A stretch of 64,000 nt of DNA from CADCVT01 sp036389155 (GTDB taxonomy: Bacteria; Actinomycetota; Thermoleophilia; Solirubrobacterales; Solirubrobacteraceae): assembly GCA_036389155.1 (NCBI GenBank), contig DASVQN010000016.1, positions 56,209-120,208 of the forward strand. Reading direction: 5' to 3'. Below the pieces are notes generated by a model, which worked only from the letters and a program-made list of their open reading frames with translations, was not told the DNA's origin and did not search any database. Of this stretch, positions 7,897-17,081 are shown in pieces (position 1 is the first letter of the stretch; each line of letters opens with the position of its first letter). A program made the translations under genes and the position numbers.

Positions 7897-9335
7897 GCCG
7901 GGATCATCGCGCCCTTCGGGGCCGGCTCGCGTCGCGGCCGCAGCACGGCGACCGCCAGGGCGACCGAGGCCGTGACGAGCGCGGCCGCGACGACGAGCGC
8001 GAGCTGGTAGCCCTCGACCAGCGCGGCGGTCTGCCCCGCGCCGTCGGCCAGCACCGAGTCGCTGCGGCTCGTCGACAGCGTGGCGAGGACCGCGAGCCCG
8101 AGCGCGCCGCCCACCTGCTGGCAGGTGTTGACGAGCCCCGAGGCGAGCCCGGCGTCGGTCGGCTCCACGTCGGACATCGAGAGCGTCGTGATGGCGGGGA
8201 AGGCCGTGCCGGCGCCGAGGCCGATGAGCAGGACGGCGGGCAGCACGTCGACCAGGTAGCTGCCGTCCACGGGGACCCGCGCGAACCACGCGAGGCCCGC
8301 GGTGATGATGAGCAGCCCGGGCGCGAGCACCCGGAACGCGCCGAAGCGCATCACGAGCCGGGCGGAGTAGCGCACCGAGAAGATGCCCATGACGAGCGTC
8401 GAGGGCAGGAACGCGAGCCCGACCTCGCCGGCGCTGTAGCCCAGCACGCGCTGCAGGTACAGCGCGCCCAGGAAGAACATGGCGAACATCCCGGCGACCG
8501 ACAGGACGATCACGCCGTTGGCGCCCGACAGCGACCGCGTGCGGAAGATCCGCAGCGCCATGAGCGGGGTGGCGGCCGTCGCCTGGCGCACCAGGAAGGC
8601 CCCGAGCAGCGCGAGCGCGATGGCGCCGAGCACGAGCGTCCGCGCCGACGTCCAGCCGTGGTCGGCCGCGCCGACGATCGTGTAGACACCCAGCATCAGC
8701 GAGCCGGTGACGAGGACGGCGCCCGGGGCGTCGGCGCCCTCGCGCAGGCCGATCCCCTCGTCGTCCTCGACGATCCGGCGCGCGGCGACGATCGTCGCGA
8801 TGCCGATCGGGAGGTTGATGAAGAAGATCCAGTGCCAGCTGATGGCCTCGGTGAGCAGCCCGCCCGCGAGCAGGCCGACCGAGCCGCCGCCGGACGCGAC
8901 GAAGCCGTAGATCCCGATCGCCCTGGCCTGGTCGCCCGGCTCGGGGAACAGCGTGACGATCATGCCCAGGACGACCGCGGAGGCCATCGCGCCGCCGGCG
9001 CCCTGCACGAAGCGCGCGACGATCAGCATCTCCTGGCTCTGCGCGACGCCGCACAGCAGCGACGCGGCGGTGAAGACCACGAGCCCGAGCAGGAACACGC
9101 GCCGGCGCCCGACGAGGTCGCCGAGGCGCCCGGCGAGCAGCAGCAGGCCGCCGAACGCGATCAGGTAGGCGTTGACGACCCAGGCGAGGCTCGACTGCGA
9201 GAAGCCGAGGTCGTCCTGGATCGAGGGCAGCGCCACGTTCACGACGGTGGCGTCGAGGACGATCATGAAGAAGCCGACGCACAGCACGATCAGCGCGCGC
9301 CAGCGGGTGTCTGAGGTGCTGCGGTTCGCGGTCAT
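7857..9335 (-). CDS. MFS transporter, DHA2 (EmrB/QacA) family
   Basis: 492 residues with about 14 hydrophobic segments. Family signs include FFMIVLDATVVNVALPSIQDDL in the first helix region (motif D1) and LGDLVGRRRVF between helices 2 and 3 (motif A). This drug:H+ antiporter-2 family exports drugs, dyes or metabolites across the inner membrane. The 3' end overlaps the M20 gene by 40 bases, so it heads the M20 / ammonia-lyase operon, where it might move a substrate or product. Confidence 0.92.
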   Translation of the reverse strand: MTANRSTSDTRWRALIVLCVGFFMIVLDATVVNVALPSIQDDLGFSQSSLAWVVNAYLIAFGGLLLLAGRLGDLVGRRRVFLLGLVVFTAASLLCGVAQSQEMLIVARFVQGAGGAMASAVVLGMIVTLFPEPGDQARAIGIYGFVASGGGSVGLLAGGLLTEAISWHWIFFINLPIGIATIVAARRIVEDDEGIGLREGADAPGAVLVTGSLMLGVYTIVGAADHGWTSARTLVLGAIALALLGAFLVRQATAATPLMALRIFRTRSLSGANGVIVLSVAGMFAMFFLGALYLQRVLGYSAGEVGLAFLPSTLVMGIFSVRYSARLVMRFGAFRVLAPGLLIITAGLAWFARVPVDGSYLVDVLPAVLLIGLGAGTAFPAITTLSMSDVEPTDAGLASGLVNTCQQVGGALGLAVLATLSTSRSDSVLADGAGQTAALVEGYQLALVVAAALVTASVALAVAVLRPRREPAPKGAMIPACATASSTSSQGS

Positions 9336-9372
9336 GTCCGTAATGACCCGCCCTCCGCGCGGAACTCATCGG

Positions 9373-10167
9373 TCAGATGATCAGCCTCCGTTCCATGTAC
9401 TTGATCGACAGCCGCCAGGCGACGAGCGCGAAGCCGACGAGGAAGCCGAGGTGGCCCGCGTCGGCCCAGCCCTCGAACCCGAACACGGCGTGGCGGACCA
9501 GCTCGACGCAGTGGTACAGCGGGTTGACGTTGCCCAGGATGCGCGCCCACTGGGGCAGCTCGCTGAGCGGGAAGAACGTCCCCGCGACGAGGAACATCGG
9601 CGTCAGCAGCCCACTCTGCCAGTAGGAGAAGCTCTCGATCGCCTTCGCGCGCGAGGCGATGAAGATGCCGAAGCACGCCCAGCCGAAGCCCGCGAGCGCC
9701 GCGATGAACGGCACCAGCAGCATCCCCCAGCTCGGGTCCAGCCCGAACACGATGGCCACGAGCATGGGGACGCACCCGTACGTCCCGGTCCGCGCCGCGA
9801 TCCACAGCGCCTCGGCGGTGACCAGCTCCTCGACGTCGACCGGCGCCGCCAGGATCGCGTCGTACGTGTGCTGGAACTGGTACTTGACGAAGGTCGAGTA
9901 CATCGCCGGGAAGGCGCCCGAGAAGAGCACCGTCGTCGCGACGATCCCGGTCCCGACGAAGTCGATGTAGTCGTAGCCGCCGACGGTCGAGACCAGCGAG
10001 CCGAAGCCGAAGCCGAAGGCGAGCAGGTAGATGGTCGGGTCGACGGTCGACGAGAACGTCGAGGACCGCCAGAACGACGAGTAGTTGACGACCTCGCGCA
10101 CCATCACGCCCCGCAGCGCGGCGCGCTCCAGGCGGCCGAGGCGGCGCTGCGCGGGAGCGGTGGCCAT
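9373..10167 (-). CDS. ABC-2 type transporter permease (NodJ/DrrB-like)
   Basis: 264 residues, about six membrane helices, with the opening REVVNYSSFWRSSTFSST and the internal VDPTIYLLAFGFGFG typical of the NodJ/DrrB permeases. It would form the membrane half of an exporter driven by the ATPase encoded just upstream; their stop and start share a base (TGATG at 10165-10169). The exported substrate, possibly a glycolipid or drug, cannot be read from sequence. It ends 37 bases before the MFS gene, which could be co-transcribed. Confidence 0.88.
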   Translation of the reverse strand: MATAPAQRRLGRLERAALRGVMVREVVNYSSFWRSSTFSSTVDPTIYLLAFGFGFGSLVSTVGGYDYIDFVGTGIVATTVLFSGAFPAMYSTFVKYQFQHTYDAILAAPVDVEELVTAEALWIAARTGTYGCVPMLVAIVFGLDPSWGMLLVPFIAALAGFGWACFGIFIASRAKAIESFSYWQSGLLTPMFLVAGTFFPLSELPQWARILGNVNPLYHCVELVRHAVFGFEGWADAGHLGFLVGFALVAWRLSIKYMERRLII

Positions 10168-11063
10168 CAGGCGATCTCCTCGCCGGTGAGCAGGACGAAG
10201 ACGTCCTCGAGGTTCGTGATCCGCCGCTCGCCCTCCAGGGACGTGTCGCCGTTGGCGTGCAGGATCGCGATCGACGTGCCGGTGCGCCGCGTCGGCCAGC
10301 CCTGCTCGCGCGCGTGCGCCTCCACCTCGCTCAGCCGGGCGGGCGAGCCGTAGACCTCGAGCGCCTGCGGCCCGGCGTGCTCGGCGATGAGCGCGCGCGG
10401 CGCCCCGACCGCGACCGCCCGGCCGTGCGACATGATCGTCACCTGGTCGCAGAGACGCTCGGCCTCCTCGATGTAGTGCGTGCTCATCAGGATCGAGACG
10501 CCCTCCGAGCGCAGCCGGTCGATGAGCGCCCACAGCTCCTGGCGCACCTGCGGATCGAGGCCGACCGTCGGCTCGTCGAGCAGCAGCAGCCGCGGCTGGT
10601 GCAGCAGCGCGCGGGCGATGAGCAGCCGGCGCCGCATGCCGCCGCTCAGCTCGTCGACCTTCGCCGTGCGGCGCGGCTGGAGGTTGGCGACGGTCAGCGC
10701 CCGCTCGATCGCGTCGCGCCGCTCGCGCGACGGCACGCGGTACAGGTGCGAGAAGACGAGCAGGTTCTGCTCGACGGTCAGCGACACGTCGAGGTTGTCG
10801 AGCTGCGGGACCACGCCCATCTGCGCGCGCGCCTGCTTGGAGTCCTCGGGCAGCCGGAACCCGAGGACCTCGAGCAGGCCCTCGTCGGCGAGGACCTGCG
10901 CGGTGAGCGCCTTCATCGTCGTCGACTTGCCGGCGCCGTTCGGCCCGAGCAGTCCGACGCACGTGCCGAACGGGACGTCGAGGTCGAGCCCGTCCACCGC
11001 GGTGATCGCGCCGAACCGCTTGACGAACCCCTCGAGCCTGATCGCTGACTCAGCTTCCGGCAC
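10167..11063 (-). CDS. ABC transporter ATP-binding protein (NodI/DrrA-like)
   Basis: 298 residues. Walker A is GPNGAGKST near residue 40, the ABC signature is LSGGM, Walker B is LLLLDEPTVG, and the switch His is in STHYIEEAE. The C-terminal extension (about residues 235-298), ending in ITNLEDVFVLLTGEE, is the DrrA/NodI-type regulatory tail. GTG start. Encodes the energising subunit for the adjacent ABC-2 permease. Confidence 0.92.
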   Translation of the reverse strand: MPEAESAIRLEGFVKRFGAITAVDGLDLDVPFGTCVGLLGPNGAGKSTTMKALTAQVLADEGLLEVLGFRLPEDSKQARAQMGVVPQLDNLDVSLTVEQNLLVFSHLYRVPSRERRDAIERALTVANLQPRRTAKVDELSGGMRRRLLIARALLHQPRLLLLDEPTVGLDPQVRQELWALIDRLRSEGVSILMSTHYIEEAERLCDQVTIMSHGRAVAVGAPRALIAEHAGPQALEVYGSPARLSEVEAHAREQGWPTRRTGTSIAILHANGDTSLEGERRITNLEDVFVLLTGEEIA

Positions 11064-11098
11064 GACGAGAACCTAGCCGCCCGGGCGGCCGGCCTGCA

Positions 11099-13138
11099 CT
11101 ACCGGGCGCGGCTGAACACGACGGCGGCGCCGCCGAGGCTGCGACGGCCCGCGGGGTCGAGCCGCGACACGATCTCGACGCGGCCGTCGCCGTCGGCGTC
11201 GGGCAGCGCGGCCACCGCGTCGGCGAACCGGCGGTTGCTCGGGCCGAGCACGCGGCGGCCGGTGTCCCCCAGCGACCGCAGTCCGATCCGTCCTGCCCCC
11301 CGCCGGCCGTCGACGACGTAGACCGCGGCCTGCGGCTCGTCGTACAGAGCGACGAGAATGTCGGCGAGCCCGTCGCCGTTGTCGTCGCCGGCGGCCGCGA
11401 CCGTCCCGCCGGTGTTGCGCCCGCCGAAGCGGCCGTGTCCGTCGATCCGCAGCCCGCGATCGCCCAGCTCGTCGAGCCGCCCCCCGGCGAGCGCGGGGCC
11501 GCCGAAGACGACGTACGCGCCGCCGGCGGGCTGCGGGCTCTCGTCGCACTGCAGCGGCGCGCCCACGACGACGTCGTCGAACCCGTCGCCGTTGAAGTCG
11601 CCGGGGCCCGCGACGGACTCGATGCCGTCGCAGCGGGCGCCGTCGAGCCGGATCCCCGCGGCGCCGAGGCGGCGGACGTCGACCGCGCCGCCGTCGCGGC
11701 GTCCGAAGAGGATCACGAGGGCGCTCTGAAGCTCGCCGTCGTCGTCGTCGCCGCGGGGCGCGAACGGCATCGCGATGGCCAGGTCCCCCAGCCCGTCGCC
11801 GTTGACGTCGCCCGCGCTCGCGACACGCAGCTCCTCCGCCCCGTCGCCGAAACCCCTGATCTCCAGGCCCCCGGCGCCGAGCCCGCGCAGGTCGACGCGC
11901 GACGGCAGCGGGCGCCGGCCGAAGACGACGAAGACGGCGGAGCGCTCGTCGCCGTCGCCGAAGTTGTCGGGCGCCGTCATCGCGAGGTCCGGGATCCCGT
12001 CGCCGTTGACGTCGCCTGCGGGCGCGACGTCGTCGCCGACGAACTGGCCGCGGTACGCGCCGTCGATCGTCAGCGCGGCGGCGCCGGGCCGCGCCAGGTC
12101 GATCGGCCCCTTCAGGCCGCGCCGCCCCGCGACGAGGTATGCGCGCCCCGCGTCGCGCCGATCGCGGCCGGACTCCGCGCGCGGCGCGCCGACGAGGAGG
12201 TCGTCGAGGCCGTCGCCGTCGACGTCCCCCACCCCCGCCGAACGGGCGAGCCACGTGTTGCGCGCGGGGCCGTCGATGCGCACGACCCGGCCGCTGCGCG
12301 CGCGGAGGTCGATCGTCCCGGGCTCGGACGGACCGAGGACGACGTAGACCGCGCCGGCCTCGACGCGGCGGTGCGGACGCGCGAGCATCGCGCCGACGGC
12401 CAGGTCCGGGCGCCCGTCGCCGTCGACGTCGCCGGCGGACGCGATCGCGTCGCCGGCCAGCTGCTGCGGGGCTGCGCCGCGGAGCGTGAGCACCGGCGCG
12501 GTCTCCAGGCTCTGCGCCGGCGGGAAGGCGTCGGGCGCCGGCGGGACGTACTCGGCGGTCTCGCGAACGACGAGCGAACCGACGGTCGCGGCGGTCGTGC
12601 GCGCGAACTTTCTCCGCATCCGCCGGTAGCACGGGGGGTCCGCGTAGACGGCCGCGTAGGCCGAGACGACGCGCTGCGGGAACCGCGGCGCGACCGCCGG
12701 GGGCAGCGCGACGTCGGCGAAGGCGACGGTGACCCCGGCTCCCTCCGCCCTGCCCTCGGCGACGCCCCACCGCAGCGGCGTGTCCAGCCGCCGCCCGTCG
12801 CGCGCGAGCACGGCGCCGGTGCCGCTGCCGTGCGCGCGGACCGGGAAGCGGCGGGGAAGGCGCTGGCGGGTAGAACGGCGGCTCGTCACCGCGCCCAGCG
12901 CGATCTCGTACGCACACCGGCGCTGGCGCCGGTGGACCACCGTGACCTCAGAGCCCGCGCGCACGATGCGCCCGACGCCTCGCGGGACCTCGACCGACGC
13001 GGCGAGGAAGTCGAGCGGCCGCGTCGAGTCGTCGGACCGCGTCTCCTGCACCGGCAGCTCCACGGTCGTGGCCGGCGCCGCGGGCGCCGCGCACAGAGAC
13101 AGCCCGACCGCGAGGGCGGCGATTCGCAAAACGGGCAC
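11099..13138 (-). CDS. secreted FG-GAP repeat (integrin-like beta-propeller) protein
   Basis: 679 residues with an N-terminal signal peptide ending near residue 24. Residues from about 210 to the end hold seven FG-GAP repeats, each with a calcium-binding loop such as AGDVDGDGRPDLAVGA, VGDVDGDGLDDLLVGAP and PGDFNGDGFDDVVVGAP; seven repeats would close one seven-bladed propeller. About 180 residues before the propeller form a separate, unrecognised domain. Probably a surface or extracellular binding protein. GTG start. Transcribed divergently from the antiporter gene, with about 50 bases between them. Confidence 0.85.
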   Translation of the reverse strand: MPVLRIAALAVGLSLCAAPAAPATTVELPVQETRSDDSTRPLDFLAASVEVPRGVGRIVRAGSEVTVVHRRQRRCAYEIALGAVTSRRSTRQRLPRRFPVRAHGSGTGAVLARDGRRLDTPLRWGVAEGRAEGAGVTVAFADVALPPAVAPRFPQRVVSAYAAVYADPPCYRRMRRKFARTTAATVGSLVVRETAEYVPPAPDAFPPAQSLETAPVLTLRGAAPQQLAGDAIASAGDVDGDGRPDLAVGAMLARPHRRVEAGAVYVVLGPSEPGTIDLRARSGRVVRIDGPARNTWLARSAGVGDVDGDGLDDLLVGAPRAESGRDRRDAGRAYLVAGRRGLKGPIDLARPGAAALTIDGAYRGQFVGDDVAPAGDVNGDGIPDLAMTAPDNFGDGDERSAVFVVFGRRPLPSRVDLRGLGAGGLEIRGFGDGAEELRVASAGDVNGDGLGDLAIAMPFAPRGDDDDGELQSALVILFGRRDGGAVDVRRLGAAGIRLDGARCDGIESVAGPGDFNGDGFDDVVVGAPLQCDESPQPAGGAYVVFGGPALAGGRLDELGDRGLRIDGHGRFGGRNTGGTVAAAGDDNGDGLADILVALYDEPQAAVYVVDGRRGAGRIGLRSLGDTGRRVLGPSNRRFADAVAALPDADGDGRVEIVSRLDPAGRRSLGGAAVVFSRAR

Positions 13139-13198
13139 GCGACGGCCTTACCCGCGGCCGAGCGCTCCGACGCCGCTGCGTCGGGCAGGATGTGCCGG

Positions 13199-14257
13199 AT
13201 GCTGCGCCCCCTCGACCGCGCGCTCCTCGCGGGCGCCTTCGCCCTGACCGCGGTCGCCGCGGTCTGCAACTACGCGGGCGCGTCGCCCGTGCTGCGCTTC
13301 GTCGTCGCGGGGATCGCGCTCGCCGGGCTGGCGTGGGTGGTCTCGTTCGGCACCGAGCAGGTCGGGACGCACTTCGGCCCGGCGATCACCGGCTTCCTGC
13401 AGTCGACGCTCGGCAACCTGCCGGAGTTCTTCATCGTCATCTTCGCGCTGTCGGCCGGGCAGACCGTCGTCGCGCAGACGTCGATCATCGGCTCGCTGTT
13501 CGCCAACGCGCTGCTCGTGCTCGGCGCGGTCATCGTCGTCGGCGCGCGGCAGGCCGACAGCGACTACATGACGTTCCGCAAGCGACTGCCGAACGACACC
13601 GCGACGCTGCTGCTGGTCGCCTCGTTCATCATCGTGATCGTCGGCCTCGCCGCGCACTCGCCCGGCGAGGCGCGGCGGCACATCGAGGGCCTGTCGGCCG
13701 CCGCCGCGGTCGCGCTGCTCGTCGTCTACGGCGTCTGGGTGAGCTCGTACCTGCGCAGCGACGAGCCGCGCGAGGAGGCCCACGAGTCCGCGGGCGCGGC
13801 CGTGCCGCTCGGTGTGGCGATCGGCGTCCTGGCCGCCGCGGGCGTCGGCGCCGCGCTCGTCTCCGACTGGTTCATCGACGCGCTGGAGCCCGCGATCGAC
13901 ACCCTCGGGATCTCGCAGGCGTTCGCCGGCCTCGTGATCGTGGCCATCGCCGGCAACGCGGTCGAGAACGTCACGGGGATCGTCCTCGCCGCCAAGGGCC
14001 GCTCGGACCTCGCGATCTCCGTCGTGAAGAACTCGGTCGCCCAGGTCGCGGCGTTCCTCTTCCCCGCGCTCGTCCTCGTGTCGCTGCTGTTCAAGGACAC
14101 GCTGACGTTCGAGCTCGCGCCCGTCTACATCGGGGCGATCCTGCTGACGGCGCTCGCCGTCTGGCAGATCACCGGCGACGGCGAGGCCGCGACGTTCGAG
14201 GGCGTCGCGCTGGTCGCGCTGTACGTGGTCCTCGGCGCGTACGCGTTCCTCGACTGA
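13199..14257 (+). CDS. Ca2+/H+ antiporter, CaCA superfamily (Cax type)
   Basis: 352 residues with about 11 membrane helices and the two inverted alpha-repeats of cation/Ca2+ exchangers: GNLPEFFIVIFALSAG in the first half and GNAVENVTGIVLAAKG in the second, each with the ion-binding acidic residue after Asn-x-x/Asn-Ala-Val. An acidic loop (DEPREEAHESA) separates the halves, as in Cax proteins. It would extrude Ca2+ in exchange for protons. An ATG at 13190 in the same frame is an alternative start. Confidence 0.9.
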   Translation: MLRPLDRALLAGAFALTAVAAVCNYAGASPVLRFVVAGIALAGLAWVVSFGTEQVGTHFGPAITGFLQSTLGNLPEFFIVIFALSAGQTVVAQTSIIGSLFANALLVLGAVIVVGARQADSDYMTFRKRLPNDTATLLLVASFIIVIVGLAAHSPGEARRHIEGLSAAAAVALLVVYGVWVSSYLRSDEPREEAHESAGAAVPLGVAIGVLAAAGVGAALVSDWFIDALEPAIDTLGISQAFAGLVIVAIAGNAVENVTGIVLAAKGRSDLAISVVKNSVAQVAAFLFPALVLVSLLFKDTLTFELAPVYIGAILLTALAVWQITGDGEAATFEGVALVALYVVLGAYAFLD

Positions 14258-14277
14258 GCTGTGCGAGGGTTCCCGCC

Positions 14278-15828
14278 GTGCCGGACGAGCAGGGACAGGA
14301 TCTCGCCGAGCTGCTCGCGCGTCGCGCGCTGACGCTCGACGACGCGCGGCCGGACGCCGTCGAGAAGCGACACGCGCGCGGCGGGCGGACGGCGCGCGAG
14401 AACCTCGACGACCTCGTCGACCCCGGCAGCTTCGTCGAGTACGGGCGGTTCGCGATCGCCGCACAGCGCCAGCGGCGCGAGCTCGAGGACCTCATCGCGC
14501 GCACGCCCGCCGACGGGATGATCGGCGGGACGGCGACGGTGAACGGCAGCCCGTGCGCGGTCCTCTCCTACGACTACACCGTCCTCGCCGGGACGCAGGG
14601 CGCGCTCGGGCACCGCAAGAAGGACCGGCTCTTCGAGCTGATCGAGCGCATGCGCCTGCCGACGGTCTTCTTCGCCGAGGGCGGCGGCGGGCGCCCGGGC
14701 GACACGGACTACCCGGTCGTGTCGGCGCTCGACACGCGGGCCTTCGCGCTCTGGGCGCGGCTGTCGGGCCTGGTGCCGCGCATCGCCGTCGTCGCCGGCC
14801 GCTGCTTCGCCGGCAACGCCGTGATCGCCGGCTGCTCGGACCTCATCGTCGCGACCGAGAACGTGTCGCTCGGCATGGGCGGCCCGGCGATGATCGAGGG
14901 CGGCGGGCTCGGGAAGGTCGATCCGGACGAGGTCGGGCCGATCGACGTGATGACCAGGAACGGGGTCGTCGACGTCGTGGCTTCCGGCGAGCGCGAGGCG
15001 ACCGCCGCCGCCAAGCGGCTGCTCGCGTACTTCCAGGGACCGTCCGCGGAGTGGGAGGAGCCCGACCAGGCGCGCCTGCGCACGCTCGTGCCCGAGCGCC
15101 AGCGCCGCGCCTACAAGGTGCAGCCGATCGTCGAGACGCTGGCCGACGCCGGCTCGGCCACCTTCCTGCGCGAGCGCTTCGCGCCGGAGATGGTCACCGC
15201 GCTGATCCGCATCGAGGGCCGACCGGTCGGGGTCGTCGCCAACGACACGATGCACATGGCGGGCGCGATCACCAGCGAGGCGGCCGACAAGGCCGCCCGG
15301 TTCATGCAGCTGTGCGACGCGTTCGCGATCCCGCTCGTCTCGCTCGTCGACACGCCGGGCATGATGGTCGGGCCGAAGGCCGAGGCGACGGGGCTCGTGC
15401 GGCACACGGCGCGGCTGCTCGTCGCGGGCGCGGCGCTCAGCGTCCCGTTCGTCGCGGTCGTCCTGCGGCGCGGCTACGGGCTGGGGGCGCAGGCGATGGT
15501 CGCGGGCAGCCTGCACGAGCCGCTGCTGACCGTCGCGTGGCCGTCGGCGCATCTCGGGCCGATGGGCCTGGAGGGCGCGGTCAAGCTCGGCTTCCGCAAG
15601 GAGCTCGAGGCGATCGCCGACGAGGCCGAGCGCGCCGAGCGCGTGAGCGAGCTGACGTCGCTGGCCGAGGCGAACGCGAAGGCGCTGAACGCGGCACAGC
15701 TCTTCGAGCTCGACGACGTGATCGACCCGGCCGAGACGCGCGGGCTCATCGGGTCGACGCTGGCCGCGGCCACCGCGCACGGCGAGCGGCAGGCCGGGCA
15801 CGGCCACCGCTTCGTCGACACGTGGTGA
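14278..15828 (+). CDS. acyl-CoA carboxylase carboxyltransferase (beta) subunit
   Basis: 516 residues, both crotonase-fold halves present. The N-half binds acyl-CoA (GGTATVNGSPCAVLSYDYTVLAGTQG), the C-half binds carboxybiotin (DTPGMMVGPKAEATG and RRGYGLGAQAM). Length matches propionyl/acetyl-CoA carboxylase beta chains and related methylcrotonyl-CoA enzymes. It transfers CO2 from biotin to an acyl-CoA, but no biotin carboxylase or biotin carrier gene is nearby, so it must partner with subunits encoded elsewhere. GTG start, 20 bases after the antiporter stop. Confidence 0.88.
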   Translation: MPDEQGQDLAELLARRALTLDDARPDAVEKRHARGGRTARENLDDLVDPGSFVEYGRFAIAAQRQRRELEDLIARTPADGMIGGTATVNGSPCAVLSYDYTVLAGTQGALGHRKKDRLFELIERMRLPTVFFAEGGGGRPGDTDYPVVSALDTRAFALWARLSGLVPRIAVVAGRCFAGNAVIAGCSDLIVATENVSLGMGGPAMIEGGGLGKVDPDEVGPIDVMTRNGVVDVVASGEREATAAAKRLLAYFQGPSAEWEEPDQARLRTLVPERQRRAYKVQPIVETLADAGSATFLRERFAPEMVTALIRIEGRPVGVVANDTMHMAGAITSEAADKAARFMQLCDAFAIPLVSLVDTPGMMVGPKAEATGLVRHTARLLVAGAALSVPFVAVVLRRGYGLGAQAMVAGSLHEPLLTVAWPSAHLGPMGLEGAVKLGFRKELEAIADEAERAERVSELTSLAEANAKALNAAQLFELDDVIDPAETRGLIGSTLAAATAHGERQAGHGHRFVDTW

Positions 15829-15903
15829 CCGCCTGACCGCAAGTTCCCCCTGAGCGGTGCGTTCGTTGATTTCGAACGTCCTTTTCGAGGCGGGGGGAAT
15901 CGC

Positions 15904-17010
15904 ATGTTGGGACGCAGGAAGAAGTGGGGGCTCGTGCTCGGCGCGGCCTCGGTGCTCGCGTTCGCGGCGCCGGCGGGAGCGGCGACGTGGACCGTCGACG
16001 ACGATCACGTCCAGTGCCCGCTCGCGCAGTTCACGAGCATCCAGGCCGCGGTGCAGGCCGCCGCGCCCAACGACACCGTGCAGGTCTGCGCCGGCCTGTA
16101 CCAGGAGACGGTCACCGTCGACAAGGCCGGGCTGAAGCTCTACTCGACGCCGCGCCAGGCGGCCGTCATCAAGGCGCCCGCGATCATCCCCACGACGACC
16201 GGCGCGATCGTCGACGTCACGGCGACCGGCGTGCACCTCGACCGCTTCACGATCACCGGCCCCGGCGGCGGCCCGTGCAACAGCCTGCGCTACGGCGTCT
16301 TCGTCGGGAGCGGCGGCTCGGCGGACGTCCGCGACAACCGCATCACCCAGATCCGCGACAACCCGTTCGGCGGGTGCCAGAACGGCATCGGCGTGCGGTT
16401 CGGCAGCCAGTTCCTGAACAGCCCGGGCTCCGGCACGCTGTTCGGCAACTACATCGACCACTACCAGAAGGGCGGCGTGGTCGTGGACGGCGCCGGCTCG
16501 AGCGTCTCGGTGCAGCAGAACCGCATCCAGGGCGCGGGCCCGACCGACTCGATCGCCCAGAACGGGATCCAGGTCAGCCGCGGCGCGGCCGCCGACGTCG
16601 AGCAGAACATCGTCCTCGACAACTCGTTCTCCGGCCCGCCGATCGCGAGCAGCACGGGGATCCTGCTGTTCCAGTCGACGGCCGCGGTGGACGTCGACCA
16701 GAACGAGGCGACCCGCAACGACGACAACCTCGCCGCGTACGAGACGACCGGCGCCGTCATCGAGCACAACGACTTCTGGAAGTCGTCGCTCTACGACGGG
16801 ATCTACATGAACGACGACACGTCGGACAACCTCATCCGCGACAACTTCCTGCGCGACAACACCGCCCTCGACTGCGAGGACAACGGTGCCAACACGTGGG
16901 AGAACAACGACGGCGTGACGCAGAACCGCCCAGGCCTCTGCGCCCCGCACGGCGGCGACAAGCCGGGCCGCCAGCGCGAGCCCACGCGGCACGTGCAGCC
17001 GTACCTGTAG
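15904..17010 (+). CDS. secreted right-handed parallel beta-helix protein
   Basis: 368 residues with a signal peptide (MLGRRKKWGLVLGAASVLAF, cleavage after AGAA near residue 27). It then reads FTSIQAAVQAAAPNDTVQVCAGLYQETVTV, the pectate-lyase/NosD-type opening, followed by repeating strands with Asn ladders (DNRITQIRDN, QQNRIQGAG, EQNIVLDNSF, RDNFLRDNT). Such folds bind or cleave polysaccharides, but no catalytic triad can be identified. Several cysteines could form disulfides. A perfect hairpin lies just after the stop codon. Confidence 0.8.
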   Translation: MLGRRKKWGLVLGAASVLAFAAPAGAATWTVDDDHVQCPLAQFTSIQAAVQAAAPNDTVQVCAGLYQETVTVDKAGLKLYSTPRQAAVIKAPAIIPTTTGAIVDVTATGVHLDRFTITGPGGGPCNSLRYGVFVGSGGSADVRDNRITQIRDNPFGGCQNGIGVRFGSQFLNSPGSGTLFGNYIDHYQKGGVVVDGAGSSVSVQQNRIQGAGPTDSIAQNGIQVSRGAAADVEQNIVLDNSFSGPPIASSTGILLFQSTAAVDVDQNEATRNDDNLAAYETTGAVIEHNDFWKSSLYDGIYMNDDTSDNLIRDNFLRDNTALDCEDNGANTWENNDGVTQNRPGLCAPHGGDKPGRQREPTRHVQPYL

Positions 17011-17021
17011 GCCGACCCCGA

Positions 17022-17048
17022 GGGGGCCGGCGCATCGCGCCGGCCCCC
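17022..17048. terminator. hairpin between convergent genes
   Basis: GGGGGCCGGCGC at 17022-17033 pairs perfectly with 17037-17048 around a three-base ATC loop: a 12-bp GC-only stem, 12 bases after the beta-helix gene and 34 bases after the end of the convergent collagen-like gene. No T-run follows, as is common in high-GC actinobacteria. It could stop transcription in both directions. Confidence 0.7.
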
Positions 17049-17081
17049 GCAGTCGGGTCCCCTGAGGCTGCGGCCGCTGCG

